Below are positions 17,685 to 27,122 of a DNA stretch of 64,000 nucleotides, one piece after another. Within the stretch, counting starts at the first letter, position 1, and each line of letters starts with the position of its first letter. This stretch comes from Vibrio sp. ED004 (lineage in GTDB: Bacteria; Pseudomonadota; Gammaproteobacteria; Enterobacterales; Vibrionaceae), in assembly GCF_023206395.1 (NCBI RefSeq), contig NZ_CP066150.1:930001-994000 (forward strand), given 5' to 3'. The notes beneath the pieces were generated by a model. The model ran no database searches and had not been told where the DNA came from. It worked only from the letters and a program-made list of their open reading frames with translations. Both the position numbers and the translations under genes were made by a program.

Positions 17685-19691
17685 ATGGAAAGCCCAGTCA
17701 GCTCAACAATCAAGCTTTCAACCCTCTGTATTGCCATAGCCAGCGCGTTTAGCAGCCCTGTTATGGCAGAAGAGAGCGCATCGCACTTTGATGAAGTCGT
17801 GGTGTGGGGAACGAAGGTATCTAGTAACACAGAATCTATCATTGCCGATGACATGTCACTCAAGCAAGCTGACCATATGTCGGACTTGCTGCGTGAGATT
17901 CCCGGTGTTGATGTTGGCGGAACGCACTCGGTCAACCAACGAATTACCATCCGTGGTTTAAGCGAAACTGATTTAGATATTCGACTCGATGGTGCTTCTC
18001 AGCACGCGAACATGTTCCACCATATTGGTAACCTCACTCTTAACCCAGACATCTTGAAATCGGCTGATATCCAAGTGGGCAACAACTCGGTTACGCAAAA
18101 TGGGTTAGGCGGTTCCGTGCTGTTTGAAACCAAAGATGCAAAAGACCTACTTCGTTATGATGAGAGCTTTGGGGCTCGTGTTTATGGTGGTTATGCCACG
18201 AACGCAAGCCAGCAAGGTTCATTAACTGTGTATGGCTTATTGTCGGATAATGTCGATGCCATGCTCTACAGCCACTACATGAGCCGTGATGATTTTAAAG
18301 ACGGTGATGGAAATGAAACCTTTGGTTCAGAAGGGGATGTATACAACATTCTCGGTAAGATTGGTTTTGAGCCGAGTGACTTACACCGATTTGAATTCTC
18401 TTATGATCTCTACCGTGATAGCGGTGACTACAGCCCGCGTTCAGACATGTCGGGTGGTGCGAATGAAGGCCTGTCTAACGATATCCTAATTCCCACGGAT
18501 TATGATCGTGACACAATAACGGCTAGCTATGAGCTGCGTGGTGAAAGTCATAAGGGTAACGTTACTCTGTATAACACAGAGACTGAGATTCAGCGCGATG
18601 AAAGCGTTATGGCACCGCGTTGGCCATCGAATCGCTTGTCTAATAACACTGCGAAGAACCAAAACTTTGGCTTGAATGCTAAGTTCCAATCGGACTACCG
18701 CTTGATGTCGTTTGATAACATCGCGACCTATGGCTTTGACTACATGGACAAGTCATCAAGCGGCTATTATGGCAGCAGTAAGTTTATGGACGAGTCAGCA
18801 ATTTCTACCGCACTTTTTGTTGAAGACCAGTTCTACTTTACTCAAGCCTTTTCTATCACCGCAGGTGTTCGCTTTGATGATTACCAGCGTAAAGCTGAGA
18901 CAGGAAACGACGATTTTGACGACGTAACATGGTCGTTGGCAACACAATGGGATGTGGCTCAAGATTGGACCTTGTTTGCGAGTACGCGTTCATTGTTCAA
19001 AGGCCCAGAGTTGATGGAAACCTTTATTGCTTACCAAGATGTTGCTTACTTAGCGGACGACATCAAAGCTGAAACCGGGCAGAACACACAGGGTGGCGTG
19101 CGTTTCGATAAGCGAATAGATGATCACTTTGTTGGTGCTAACCTAACCGTGTTCCAAACCAATATTGATGATTACATTATTGAAGAGTACCAGGCCGCAA
19201 GCCAGAGTTACTTGATTTACAACTTGGGTGATGTTGAGATTAAAGGCTTCGAGGCAAGCTTGTCTTACGGCTACGAGATGTTTAACAGCAAACTGTCTTA
19301 TGCGCGTTCAGATACTAAAAACAAAGACACAGGCGGCGCTGTCGCGGGTGGCAATGGCCGCAGTATTGATATGGGCGATAGCATCACGTTAACTCTGGAT
19401 TACCAGTCTGAAGCGTTAGAAACGATCTTTGGGTGGAACTCGATGTTTGTTAAAGACGAAGACAATGTATTCGATGGTCAGCCAATTAAAGAAGGTTACG
19501 ATGTTCATAATCTTTATGCCCAATGGGTGCCATCAAATGTTGACGGATTGTCTGTTACCTTTGGTGTCGATAACGTATTTGATGAGCAATACACCTCACA
19601 TGCTTCTCGTTCAGGCACAGCAAGAGGCTTTACCTTGGATGACTATGAACCGGGCCGTAACTACAAGCTTTCTGCCGCGTATCAGTTCTAG
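17685..19691 (+). CDS. TonB-dependent outer-membrane receptor (probable siderophore/iron receptor)
   Basis: A 668-aa receptor with a signal peptide ending SSPVMA (residue 28), TonB box DEVVVWG (36-42), plug domain (SDLLREIPGVDVGG, ITIRGLSETDLDIRLDG) and a 22-strand barrel ending in the C-terminal aromatic motif (YKLSAAYQF). Imports a ferric chelate or other large nutrient using TonB energy. The Fur-like box and the divergent AraC regulator point to iron-siderophore uptake, but the ligand cannot be read from sequence. No transport ABC genes for the ligand adjoin it. Confidence 0.88.
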   Translation: MESPVSSTIKLSTLCIAIASAFSSPVMAEESASHFDEVVVWGTKVSSNTESIIADDMSLKQADHMSDLLREIPGVDVGGTHSVNQRITIRGLSETDLDIRLDGASQHANMFHHIGNLTLNPDILKSADIQVGNNSVTQNGLGGSVLFETKDAKDLLRYDESFGARVYGGYATNASQQGSLTVYGLLSDNVDAMLYSHYMSRDDFKDGDGNETFGSEGDVYNILGKIGFEPSDLHRFEFSYDLYRDSGDYSPRSDMSGGANEGLSNDILIPTDYDRDTITASYELRGESHKGNVTLYNTETEIQRDESVMAPRWPSNRLSNNTAKNQNFGLNAKFQSDYRLMSFDNIATYGFDYMDKSSSGYYGSSKFMDESAISTALFVEDQFYFTQAFSITAGVRFDDYQRKAETGNDDFDDVTWSLATQWDVAQDWTLFASTRSLFKGPELMETFIAYQDVAYLADDIKAETGQNTQGGVRFDKRIDDHFVGANLTVFQTNIDDYIIEEYQAASQSYLIYNLGDVEIKGFEASLSYGYEMFNSKLSYARSDTKNKDTGGAVAGGNGRSIDMGDSITLTLDYQSEALETIFGWNSMFVKDEDNVFDGQPIKEGYDVHNLYAQWVPSNVDGLSVTFGVDNVFDEQYTSHASRSGTARGFTLDDYEPGRNYKLSAAYQF

Positions 19692-19808
19692 GAAAGGTTT
19701 AAACTCATAGGTTTGGTTGGAGCGATAAACTCACGGTCGTAGGGATCCGGAAAGTTTATTGCTCGAAATTGAAGTTATCCGTTTAAGTCATTCGTCTTAG
19801 TGAAGAGA

Positions 19809-19850
19809 AAAGCGCCTCTCGAGCAAGGAATCGAGAGGCGCTTTAGTTTT
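19809..19850. terminator. Bidirectional terminator
   Basis: A perfect 14-bp stem AAAGCGCCTCTCGA/TCGAGAGGCGCTTT with an 8-nt loop, between the TonB receptor gene and the convergent ADP-ribosylglycohydrolase gene. Confidence 0.85.
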
Positions 19851-19884
19851 AGATTGCCTGAACAGTTAATCAGGCTCCACAATG

Positions 19885-20829
19885 CTATTCAATTGGCAGA
19901 GACAAGACACCACCATTGAGTTCGACTTGGTTTAGCCATTCTGTTGGAATCGCTCCGTCGTCTTCATAGAAGCAAGCCGCTAATACCGCGCCAATTACAA
20001 TCGCACGCCCGCAGCTATCGCCACCACATAAAATGTTGTCACGGATACCTTGTTTAAAACTCTGAGCGCCAGCAATGATGCGAATCAGTAGTGGGAACGC
20101 GGCACTCAATTCACAATGCAATCCGAACTTTTTCGCGGCATCTGTTATTGAAAGTTCCGGTTCAGCCAGTGCTTCATCGATTTGATCGTGTATAAACTTG
20201 CTGCAGGTTTGTCGTACCATTTCTACCGATTGGAGTGGAGAATTACCTTGTATCGCCGCTTGAATCAGCAGGGTGATGGCTTGTGCCCACTCTACCGCTT
20301 TATCATTATTATTAGTGACTCGAACCGCACTCTCGACCATAGCAGGTAAGGTGTGAGAGGTGTAGGTACATGCCACTAAAGGAATCAGTTTTGAAACCGC
20401 AGGTAATTGGGTGTCATCTGCGCCACAGGCTGTGATTGGAGCATTTGCTAGCTCTAGTTGATGTATGTTCAGCAAGCTCATACGAGTCGCTTTATCAATG
20501 TAACCTTGCCAACTACCACCAAAATCAAACCAGAAACGGAAGTGCTTAATGTAACTCGCTTCGTCGTAGTGTTGATTATCGACTAGGCTATCGACCATCG
20601 CCAATAACTGAGCACCGTATTGTGATTGGTCGCCAGCGGTTTTACCTTGGTGGGCGAAGTAGCCCTTGTCTTGATAATCGAACTGGTTTGGCGAGCGAAA
20701 TTCTGGTTCAAACCCTGCCACGTGTAAGATCCTCTCTTGGTCATACAACCAATGCAGCCCCATGGAAGCGGCGTCTCCAACCAATGCGCCAACAACGGCG
20801 TAAAAAGCTCTTTCTTTATGATTGTCCAT
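19885..20829 (-). CDS. ADP-ribosylglycohydrolase family protein
   Basis: A 314-aa protein of the ARH/DraG family, which removes ADP-ribose from proteins or small molecules using two Mg ions. The N-terminal metal-binding block GALVGDAASMGLHWLYD and the C-terminal block CGGDSCGRAIVIGAVLAA correspond to the two conserved metal-ligand segments. The middle is less conserved. Monocistronic. The natural substrate is unknown; no ADP-ribosyltransferase gene is visible nearby. Confidence 0.85.
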   Translation of the reverse strand: MDNHKERAFYAVVGALVGDAASMGLHWLYDQERILHVAGFEPEFRSPNQFDYQDKGYFAHQGKTAGDQSQYGAQLLAMVDSLVDNQHYDEASYIKHFRFWFDFGGSWQGYIDKATRMSLLNIHQLELANAPITACGADDTQLPAVSKLIPLVACTYTSHTLPAMVESAVRVTNNNDKAVEWAQAITLLIQAAIQGNSPLQSVEMVRQTCSKFIHDQIDEALAEPELSITDAAKKFGLHCELSAAFPLLIRIIAGAQSFKQGIRDNILCGGDSCGRAIVIGAVLAACFYEDDGAIPTEWLNQVELNGGVLSLPIE

Positions 20830-20934
20830 GCTGAGTGAAGTCCTTGAGAAGATCCAATGGAATTTGATACTTCAAGTATAGTGTCTAAATGATGGGTTTG
20901 CTGTGTTTCAGTAGAGAGTTTTTAAGCAATTAAT

Positions 20935-20965
20935 CCTGATTGGTCAATGGGTTAAACCAATCAGG
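20935..20965 (-). terminator. Possible terminator of the amino-acid ABC operon
   Basis: A 10-bp stem CCTGATTGGT/ACCAATCAGG with an 11-nt loop, 83 bp beyond the last permease gene; read on the reverse strand it is followed by ATTAATT. Confidence 0.45.
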
Positions 20966-21047
20966 GTGAGTGGATGAATATTATGAATTAGGTGGCTATT
21001 TGGGCATCTACCAGACGCTTGAATACACGTCTAAATAAACAGTGACA

Positions 21048-21971
21048 CTAGCGGTTAAGGTAAACACTCGATCGTTGTTCAATGACTTTGAAAATACGTG
21101 AAAGGGTGAAACATAACGCAAAGTAAACTGCGCCAACAATCAGCCAGATTTCGAAGATCAAACCGGAAGAGTTCGCCATTTCAGTACCAACAAATGTCAT
21201 TTCTTGAATCGAAATCAGCGACACAATCGATGTATCTTTTACTAATGAAATTGCCTGACCCGCTAAAGGTGGTGTAATCGCGGTTAATACCTGTGGGCCG
21301 ATAACATATCGATATTTAGAGAATGCAGACAGCCCTAGTGAGTCAGCCGCTTCCCATTGGCCTGTGGGAATGCTTTCTAAGCCAGCTCGGATAACCTCGG
21401 CGATATAAGCGGAAGAGAGCAGGCCAATACAGATAACGCCAGAGGCTAAGTTTTCCCAAAGGTTTGCAGGCCCGAATAGGAAATCTTGAACTGCGTTAAT
21501 TTCGCCATTGTGTTCACGTAGAAGGGTTTCTAAACCAAGTAAAGGGATCAACTGGTTAGACACAAAGAAGTAAAAGATAAACACAAACACCAATGGTGGA
21601 ATGTTTCGAACCAACTGGATGAAAAGCAGCGCCGGCGTTTTGAATAAAGCGATCTTAGAGTGTCTTGCTACCCCTAACAGTGTGCCGAAAGAGAGCGCTA
21701 ACACCATGCTCCATAAGCTCAAACGCAATGTTGCGACCAAGCCTTGGAAGAAATAAGGAATACTGCCTTGAGAAGGTGGAATAAAGATTAACGTGAACGC
21801 GTCTTCCCATCGCCACTGATAATTAATACCGGCAGCAGAGCGATAATAAAGCCAACCTGCAAATACACAAATGATGGTAAACAACACTCCATCTAATAGA
21901 TTGAGGCGTTGATACCAAGGCTTCGTGTGAAGGTTGGGCTTGGGCGTTGATAATGTGCTAGTACTACTCAC
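21048..21971 (-). CDS. Amino-acid ABC transporter permease (distal gene)
   Basis: A 307-aa polar-amino-acid-family permease with TM segments at about 30-50, 85-110, 125-150 and later. It carries the inner-membrane-permease loop EAADSLGLSAFSKYRYVIGPQ (EAA motif) that contacts the ATPase. It has a longer N-terminus than its partner permease. It is the last gene of a four-gene reverse-strand operon, separated from the binding-protein gene by 139 bp containing a strong hairpin, so it may be expressed at a lower level. Confidence 0.9.
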   Translation of the reverse strand: MSSTSTLSTPKPNLHTKPWYQRLNLLDGVLFTIICVFAGWLYYRSAAGINYQWRWEDAFTLIFIPPSQGSIPYFFQGLVATLRLSLWSMVLALSFGTLLGVARHSKIALFKTPALLFIQLVRNIPPLVFVFIFYFFVSNQLIPLLGLETLLREHNGEINAVQDFLFGPANLWENLASGVICIGLLSSAYIAEVIRAGLESIPTGQWEAADSLGLSAFSKYRYVIGPQVLTAITPPLAGQAISLVKDTSIVSLISIQEMTFVGTEMANSSGLIFEIWLIVGAVYFALCFTLSRIFKVIEQRSSVYLNR

Positions 21972-22051
21972 GTCATTCCTGTTTAAACAATGATAATTAA
22001 TATGCAGTGAGAGTGGGCTATGAGTTTATAGCTATCTCGGGTGTTTCTTAA

Positions 22052-22078
22052 AAGGCAGTACCAGCAAGGTACTGCCTT
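22052..22078 (-). terminator. Hairpin between binding-protein and distal permease genes
   Basis: Perfect 11-bp stem AAGGCAGTACC/GGTACTGCCTT, loop 5 nt. In the reading direction of the operon it is followed by TTTTAAG, so it can act as an intra-operon (partial) terminator and/or 3' mRNA-stabilising structure for the binding-protein gene. Confidence 0.7.
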
Positions 22079-22110
22079 GATTGGTTCTTTAGCGTCTAAT
22101 TGGCAGTCTA

Positions 22111-22920
22111 TTACTGACCTTGAGCAATCTGATCTTGCCAATCTAGAGTAGAGAACCAGTACTCGTAACGCTCTTTTAACCAACCGTCTTCAGTACGTGC
22201 TTTGATCCACTCGTTGAAGAACTCAGTTTTGTCTGTTTCACCTAGGCGCACAGCAAATGCTTCGTTACCTTTAGAAAGGCGCTCTTTAAATGGGATGAAT
22301 AGCGTGTCTGAGTTTTTGATCGCTTCGTGTTCTGGTTTAGGGCTAGAGGCGATAACCGCGTGTGCATTGCCGTTTAGCACTTCTTGGAACGCTTGAGCAT
22401 CGTCATCGAACTGAAGTACTTTAGCTTTCGGGAAAGTTTCACGAGCCACTTGAACCGTGAATGCTCCGCGACGTGCTGCAATTTTCACACGGCGAGAATC
22501 GAAATCAGAGATTTGAGTAAAACCTTCAGCCAATTCTTTGTTTGCTGCTAGTTGAACACCAGAATGAGAGTAAGGTTCAGTAAACAACACACTCTTAGAG
22601 CGTGCTTCAGTGATCGACAAACCGCCGATGATTACGTCGAACTTGTTCGACAGTAGAGAAGGGATAATGCCATCCCATGCCGTCGGTACGAACTCAACTT
22701 TCCAGCCTGAATCTTCAGCGAGGCGTTTTGCCACATCGATTTCAAAGCCAACAAGATCACCTTGTTTGTTACGCATCGCCCAAGGTACAAAAGTCGACAT
22801 ACCAACACGCAGAGAGCCACGTTCGTTGATTTTATCTAGGTTAGGCGTTTCAGAAGCAAGTGCAGGCAAACTTACGGCAAGCGCAAGTAGAGCTGTAATT
22901 GCGGTTTTAAATAGCTTCAT
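22111..22920 (-). CDS. Amino-acid ABC transporter substrate-binding protein
   Basis: A 269-aa periplasmic binding protein (SBP_bac_3 type) with a signal peptide cut after SLPALA and the family opening RGSLRVGMSTFVPWAMRN, then GFEIDVAKRLAED and IIGGLSITEARSKSVLFT. The fold is that of polar-amino-acid binding proteins; the exact ligand is uncertain. It sits between the two permease genes of its own operon. Confidence 0.92.
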   Translation of the reverse strand: MKLFKTAITALLALAVSLPALASETPNLDKINERGSLRVGMSTFVPWAMRNKQGDLVGFEIDVAKRLAEDSGWKVEFVPTAWDGIIPSLLSNKFDVIIGGLSITEARSKSVLFTEPYSHSGVQLAANKELAEGFTQISDFDSRRVKIAARRGAFTVQVARETFPKAKVLQFDDDAQAFQEVLNGNAHAVIASSPKPEHEAIKNSDTLFIPFKERLSKGNEAFAVRLGETDKTEFFNEWIKARTEDGWLKERYEYWFSTLDWQDQIAQGQ

Positions 22921-22932
22921 GCTGATAAATCC

Positions 22933-23730
22933 TTATTGTGTTCGCCAGTTAGCTCCGAGCTTATGCTCAAGCCAAGCTGCAACGGCAGAAAGTGAAAGTG
23001 TAAGTGCGAGATAAATGATCGCCACAGAGAACCAGATCTCAAATGGCATCGCGGTTTCAGAAACAATGTTTCTGGCTTCGGTTGTCAGGTCGAAAATTGC
23101 CATGACACTCACAATCGAAGAATTTTTGATAAGGGAGATAACCTCATTCGTCAAAGGCGGCAACGTGCGTTGAATCACCTGAGGAAGAATCACATCCCAA
23201 TAAGTATAGGTCTTTGATAAGCCCAAAGATTGAGCCGCTTCAAATTGTCCTTTAGCAATGCCGTTTAAACCGGCTCGGAATATCTCGGCAGTGTATGCCC
23301 CTTGGAAAAGTGCCAAGGCTAAAACAGCCGTGCTAAAGCGATCCAACCCTAACACGGGGCCAAACACAAAATAGAGCAAATAGATTTGTACTAATAACGG
23401 CGTATTACGGATTAACTCAACATAGCTGGTGGCGAGGGTTCGCCCAACCACAGAATTGGAGTTGCGTAATAGGGCCGTGGTTAAACCAATAGCCAGCGTA
23501 GCGACCAAAGAAATCAGAGAGATATTGATGGTGACGAGTAGCCCTTCCATCAATTCTGCAGGCCACCATTCGCCATCTTCATAAAAGGCGATGTAGTCGG
23601 GCACGCGTTCCCACTGCCAGCTGTATCCCATGGCTTGTGCGCCAGAATCGAGGATCCAGACAACCGCAGCCGCGAGCACAACAATTTGTACCAAGGCAGA
23701 TAGAGCAGGTTTTACAATTTTAAGTAGCAT
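22933..23730 (-). CDS. Amino-acid ABC transporter permease (proximal gene)
   Basis: A 265-aa permease of the polar-amino-acid family. The EAA loop is FEAAQSLGLSKTYTYWDVI. The frame is open to 23889, but the ATG at 23730 shares its A with the stop of the ATPase gene (TGATG), a classic translational-coupling junction, and the first TM starts soon after; I therefore choose 23730. A separate second permease is encoded downstream, so the channel is probably a heterodimer. Confidence 0.9.
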   Translation of the reverse strand: MLLKIVKPALSALVQIVVLAAAVVWILDSGAQAMGYSWQWERVPDYIAFYEDGEWWPAELMEGLLVTINISLISLVATLAIGLTTALLRNSNSVVGRTLATSYVELIRNTPLLVQIYLLYFVFGPVLGLDRFSTAVLALALFQGAYTAEIFRAGLNGIAKGQFEAAQSLGLSKTYTYWDVILPQVIQRTLPPLTNEVISLIKNSSIVSVMAIFDLTTEARNIVSETAMPFEIWFSVAIIYLALTLSLSAVAAWLEHKLGANWRTQ

Positions 23731-24476
23731 CAGTAAGTCAGAATCTGATTTAGGAACGCTTGAGTACGCTCGTGTTGAGGATTCTCGAACAGGCATTGTG
23801 GTGTATTGGATTCCACGATTTGTCCTTCGTCCATAAATATGACACGGTCGGCAACACGTTTCGCAAAGCCCATTTCGTGTGTCACACACACCATGGTAAT
23901 CCCTTCACTCGCAAGCTCAACCATCACATCAAGCACCTCATTGATCATTTCCGGATCAAGAGCAGATGTTGGTTCATCAAACAACAGTAGTTCAGGTTTC
24001 ATACAAAGAGAACGAGCAATCGCAACACGTTGTTGTTGGCCACCAGAAAGTTGAGCTGGGTACTTATTCGCTTGCTCTGCAATGTGCACACATTCGAGAT
24101 AGTGCATCGCCGTTTTCTCTGCTTCTTCTTTGCTTTTCTTGAGCGTACGAATTGGGGACAGAGTCAGGTTTTCAAGCACAGTAAGGTGGGGGAACAAGTG
24201 GAAGTGCTGAAACACCATTCCGACTTGACCTGGCGTGTTGAATTTGCACGGAAGCGCTTGTTCTAGCACGGAAAGCTCGCCACTTTCGAAGGGTTCTAGC
24301 TGATTGATACAGCGGATCAAGGTTGATTTACCTGAACCAGACGGTCCGCAAATCACCACTATTTCTCCCTGTTCAATATTTAAATCGATATCCTTTAGGG
24401 CATGAAAATCACCATACCACTTGTTAAGTGACTTAAACTTAACCATTTCCTTGAGATTGTTCAAATCGTTGTTCAT
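23730..24476 (-). CDS. Amino-acid ABC transporter ATP-binding protein
   Basis: A 248-aa ATPase with Walker [10 protein letters not shown], signature [15 protein letters not shown], Walker [15 protein letters not shown] and the switch His in [10 protein letters not shown], typical of GlnQ/HisP-like polar-amino-acid importers. First gene of the reverse-strand operon ATPase-permease-binding protein-permease. Its stop overlaps the permease start. Confidence 0.93.
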   Translation of the reverse strand: MNNDLNNLKEMVKFKSLNKWYGDFHALKDIDLNIEQGEIVVICGPSGSGKSTLIRCINQLEPFESGELSVLEQALPCKFNTPGQVGMVFQHFHLFPHLTVLENLTLSPIRTLKKSKEEAEKTAMHYLECVHIAEQANKYPAQLSGGQQQRVAIARSLCMKPELLLFDEPTSALDPEMINEVLDVMVELASEGITMVCVTHEMGFAKRVADRVIFMDEGQIVESNTPQCLFENPQHERTQAFLNQILTY

Positions 24477-24575
24477 ACCTAGTAAAGAGACAGGTTTACC
24501 TTAACAATATAGAAATATGATTGCACATAAAATTAGGGACTTATGAGAATTTAATAGCATCTTGTAGGGCAAATA

Positions 24576-24606
24576 AAAAGCAGCGCCCAATATGGACGCT
24601 GCTTTT
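24576..24606 (-). terminator. Terminator downstream of yqhD
   Basis: A 10-bp stem AAAAGCAGCG/CGCTGCTTTT. On the reverse strand it is followed by TATTT, ending transcription of the aldehyde-reductase gene before the ABC operon. Confidence 0.75.
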
Positions 24607-24729
24607 GATATACGTAGGGCCAAAGTATTTGGTTCAGTGTGATGTCATAAATCTTGTTTACGGCACTTCACTTGTTCAAATTGTCTTTGTAATTCTACTT
24701 TGTTCGGCCTTCTTTAAGCTTTAACGAGC

Positions 24730-25878
24730 TTAGTGAATCGCAGACTCTAGAATCTCACGTGTTTTCTCTGGCGTTATTGCTTGGTTCTCACCAAGTTGCA
24801 GGTAACCGTGTGATTCAAGCTGAGCAACAACGTTGTCGATTGCTGCCGCTTTAGTTGCTTCGTAGCCGTCGAACATAGTTGCAACGTCTAGGCTGTTGTA
24901 GAACGCTTCGATTGCATCGATAGTGCGCTCTGCCAAGTCAGTACCCGCTTCTAGGCCAAACACGTTACGCCCCATTTGCTCTAGCTTGCCACGCTTCGCT
25001 TCGATTTGGTTGCGAAGTAGTGAAGGTTGAACAATCGCAAGAGAACGCGCGTGGTCTACGTGCCATAGTGCTGTGAACTCGTGGCCAATCATGTGTGTTG
25101 CCCAATCTTGAGGAACACCCGTACCAATCAGGCCGTTAAGTGCTTGGTTTGCTGTCCACATTAGGTTTGCACGCCATGCGTCGTTGTCACGCTCGTCGTA
25201 TTGTTTACCTAGCACAAGTAGGTTTTTCAGCAGTGTTTCTGCGTAACCGTCTTGAACCATCGCGTCTGTTGGCATTGTGATGTATTGCTCACATACGTGT
25301 ACCCAAGCATCAACCAGACCATTCACTAATTGGCGCTCTGGTAGAGACTTCATTACATCTGGGTCCATTACCGCAAACTTAGGCTGTACCGCAGGGTTCA
25401 TGAATGCCAGCTTCTCTTGAGTCGCCTTACGCGTGATTACTGCACCCATGTTAGATTCAGAGCCTGTAGCAGGAAGCGTTAATACTGCGCCGATTGGCGT
25501 TGCTTCTGTTACTTGGTGTTTGCCCGCTAGGATGTCCCAACCGTCACCGTCGTATTTAGCCGCTGCAGCCACATACTTAGAACCATCGATTACCGAACCA
25601 CCGCCAACAGCGATAATGAATTCTACGTTTTCTTCTTTAACAAGAGCGACGGCTTTGTCTAGCGTCTCTTTCGTTGGGTTGGCTTCAACACCAGAAAACT
25701 CAATCCAAGCATGATCTTTAAGAGATGCGACTACTTGGTCGTAAACACCATTGCTTTTGATTGAACCGCCACCGTAGATGACAAGTACTTTCTTTGAAGT
25801 ATCAACCGCTTGGCTGATAGCGTTAATTTGGCCTTGGCCGAAGTGAATTACTGTAGGGTTAACATAAGTAAATTGCAT
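24730..25878 (-). CDS. yqhD: YqhD-like NADPH-dependent aldehyde reductase (iron/zinc alcohol dehydrogenase)
   Basis: A 382-aa group III alcohol dehydrogenase closely following E. coli YqhD over its length: YGGGSIKSNGVYDQV, AVGGGSVIDGSKYVAAAA (GGGS nucleotide motif), LTLPATGSESN, and the metal-ligand segments LVDAWVHVCEQ and ATHMIGHEFTALWHVDHA (Asp and three His). Reduces short and lipid-peroxidation-derived aldehydes with NADPH. The divergent AraC gene is a YqhC counterpart, which in E. coli activates yqhD in response to aldehydes; the same pairing is inferred here. Confidence 0.93.
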   Translation of the reverse strand: MQFTYVNPTVIHFGQGQINAISQAVDTSKKVLVIYGGGSIKSNGVYDQVVASLKDHAWIEFSGVEANPTKETLDKAVALVKEENVEFIIAVGGGSVIDGSKYVAAAAKYDGDGWDILAGKHQVTEATPIGAVLTLPATGSESNMGAVITRKATQEKLAFMNPAVQPKFAVMDPDVMKSLPERQLVNGLVDAWVHVCEQYITMPTDAMVQDGYAETLLKNLLVLGKQYDERDNDAWRANLMWTANQALNGLIGTGVPQDWATHMIGHEFTALWHVDHARSLAIVQPSLLRNQIEAKRGKLEQMGRNVFGLEAGTDLAERTIDAIEAFYNSLDVATMFDGYEATKAAAIDNVVAQLESHGYLQLGENQAITPEKTREILESAIH

Positions 25879-26071
25879 TGTAGGTTCCTTGTGTAAAGCT
25901 AGATTTTTTATTCTGATGTGTTGCTCAATTTCTATATTTGCATATTAGTACAGGAATTTAGGGTGGTGAAGGCCAGTTCCTCCAAATTAATTGCCTATTT
26001 CTACAAACTTGTTATTCTTTTTGGGCTTTTGTGCAAATACACTCTGCACCTTGAATGGAATATCACCAGTT

Positions 26072-26956
26072 ATGAATACACTCGCTCAGTTAATGCAGTC
26101 TTACGTTGAATACAAAGGTTGGGATGATCTCGAAGGGATCAGAGAAACTGAGATCGAGGGAGTCTGGTTTTACCGAAGCAGTGGTGGTAACCAGCGCCAA
26201 CCTTTTACCTATCAGTCTGGCATCATCATGCTCGGGCAGGGTAAAAAGAACATTTATATCGGTGAAAGGCCCGTTACTTACGCCGCGGGCGATTACCTCG
26301 TTGTTGGTGTGCCAATGCCATTAGAGTGCGAAGCCTTACCCGTCGATGGAGAACCCTTGCTTGGTTTGTCTATTAACATTGATTCTCAGCGTTTACACAG
26401 CTTGGTGAAAAAGCTCGAAGACCAAGGCTTTCTCGAAAGCTACTGCAACAAACATAAGCAGAACTCGAGTGGTTTAGAGTCGACCCCTATGGAAGATAGG
26501 ATGCTAGAAAGCTTTACTCGACTTATCAAGACGCTGCATTGTGATATCGAAGCCAACATATTGGGCGACGCGCTTGTTAGCGAAATTGTTTATCGTGCGC
26601 TAACCGGTTCAGAAGGGCGTGTGTTATTCGATCTTGCCCATCACGACGGCCATTACGCACGTGTTGCCAAAGCACTGTCTAAAGTACATGAAGAGTATGA
26701 CCAAACCATTACCGTTCAATCGCTAGCCGATGAAGCGAACATGAGTGTGTCTGCTTTCCATAATGCTTTTCGTAACGTCACCTTTGAATCGCCACTTCAA
26801 TACTTGAAAAAGGTCAGGCTCAACAAAGCCAAAGAGTTGATCCAGTTAGAAGGCCTACGAATCAACGATGCTGCACGCCGAGTCGGCTATTCCAGCCCAT
26901 CTCAATTCAGCCGAGAATTTAAGCGCCACTTTAATACCACCCCTAGAGCTGTTTAG
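26072..26956 (+). CDS. yqhC: YqhC-like AraC-family activator
   Basis: A 294-aa regulator with an AraC-type N-terminal domain (QSGIIMLGQGKKNIYIGER, YLVVGVPMPLECE) and a C-terminal HTH pair (EANMSVSAFHNAFRNVT; SPSQFSREFKRHF), matching E. coli YqhC block by block. The frame begins earlier (25991), but the ATG at 26072 fits the homolog better and leaves a usable promoter region. Divergent from yqhD by about 190 bp; expected to activate it when aldehydes accumulate. Confidence 0.88.
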   Translation: MNTLAQLMQSYVEYKGWDDLEGIRETEIEGVWFYRSSGGNQRQPFTYQSGIIMLGQGKKNIYIGERPVTYAAGDYLVVGVPMPLECEALPVDGEPLLGLSINIDSQRLHSLVKKLEDQGFLESYCNKHKQNSSGLESTPMEDRMLESFTRLIKTLHCDIEANILGDALVSEIVYRALTGSEGRVLFDLAHHDGHYARVAKALSKVHEEYDQTITVQSLADEANMSVSAFHNAFRNVTFESPLQYLKKVRLNKAKELIQLEGLRINDAARRVGYSSPSQFSREFKRHFNTTPRAV

Positions 26957-27122
26957 CCTTTACTCAACATCTATGTTCCGAAACGTGCGGTATTTCATGA
27001 TATACGATATCACACGTATTTTTCGGTTGATCGAGAAGTATTTATTTTATAAATACTTGTTCGTATACAAATCATAGTCATTTGAAGAACACCTAAATTA
27101 CATACTTTTTCTAGGAGGTAGT

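Noticed and set aside
23731..23889. N-terminal extension of the proximal amino-acid permease
   Set aside because: It overlaps the end of the ATPase gene by about 160 bp; the TGATG junction at 23730 gives a clean coupled start.
27036..27058. A/T-rich 9-bp inverted repeat AAGTATTTA/TAAATACTT after yqhC
   Set aside because: It is very A/T-rich with no T-run beyond it, in a region where such repeats arise by chance.
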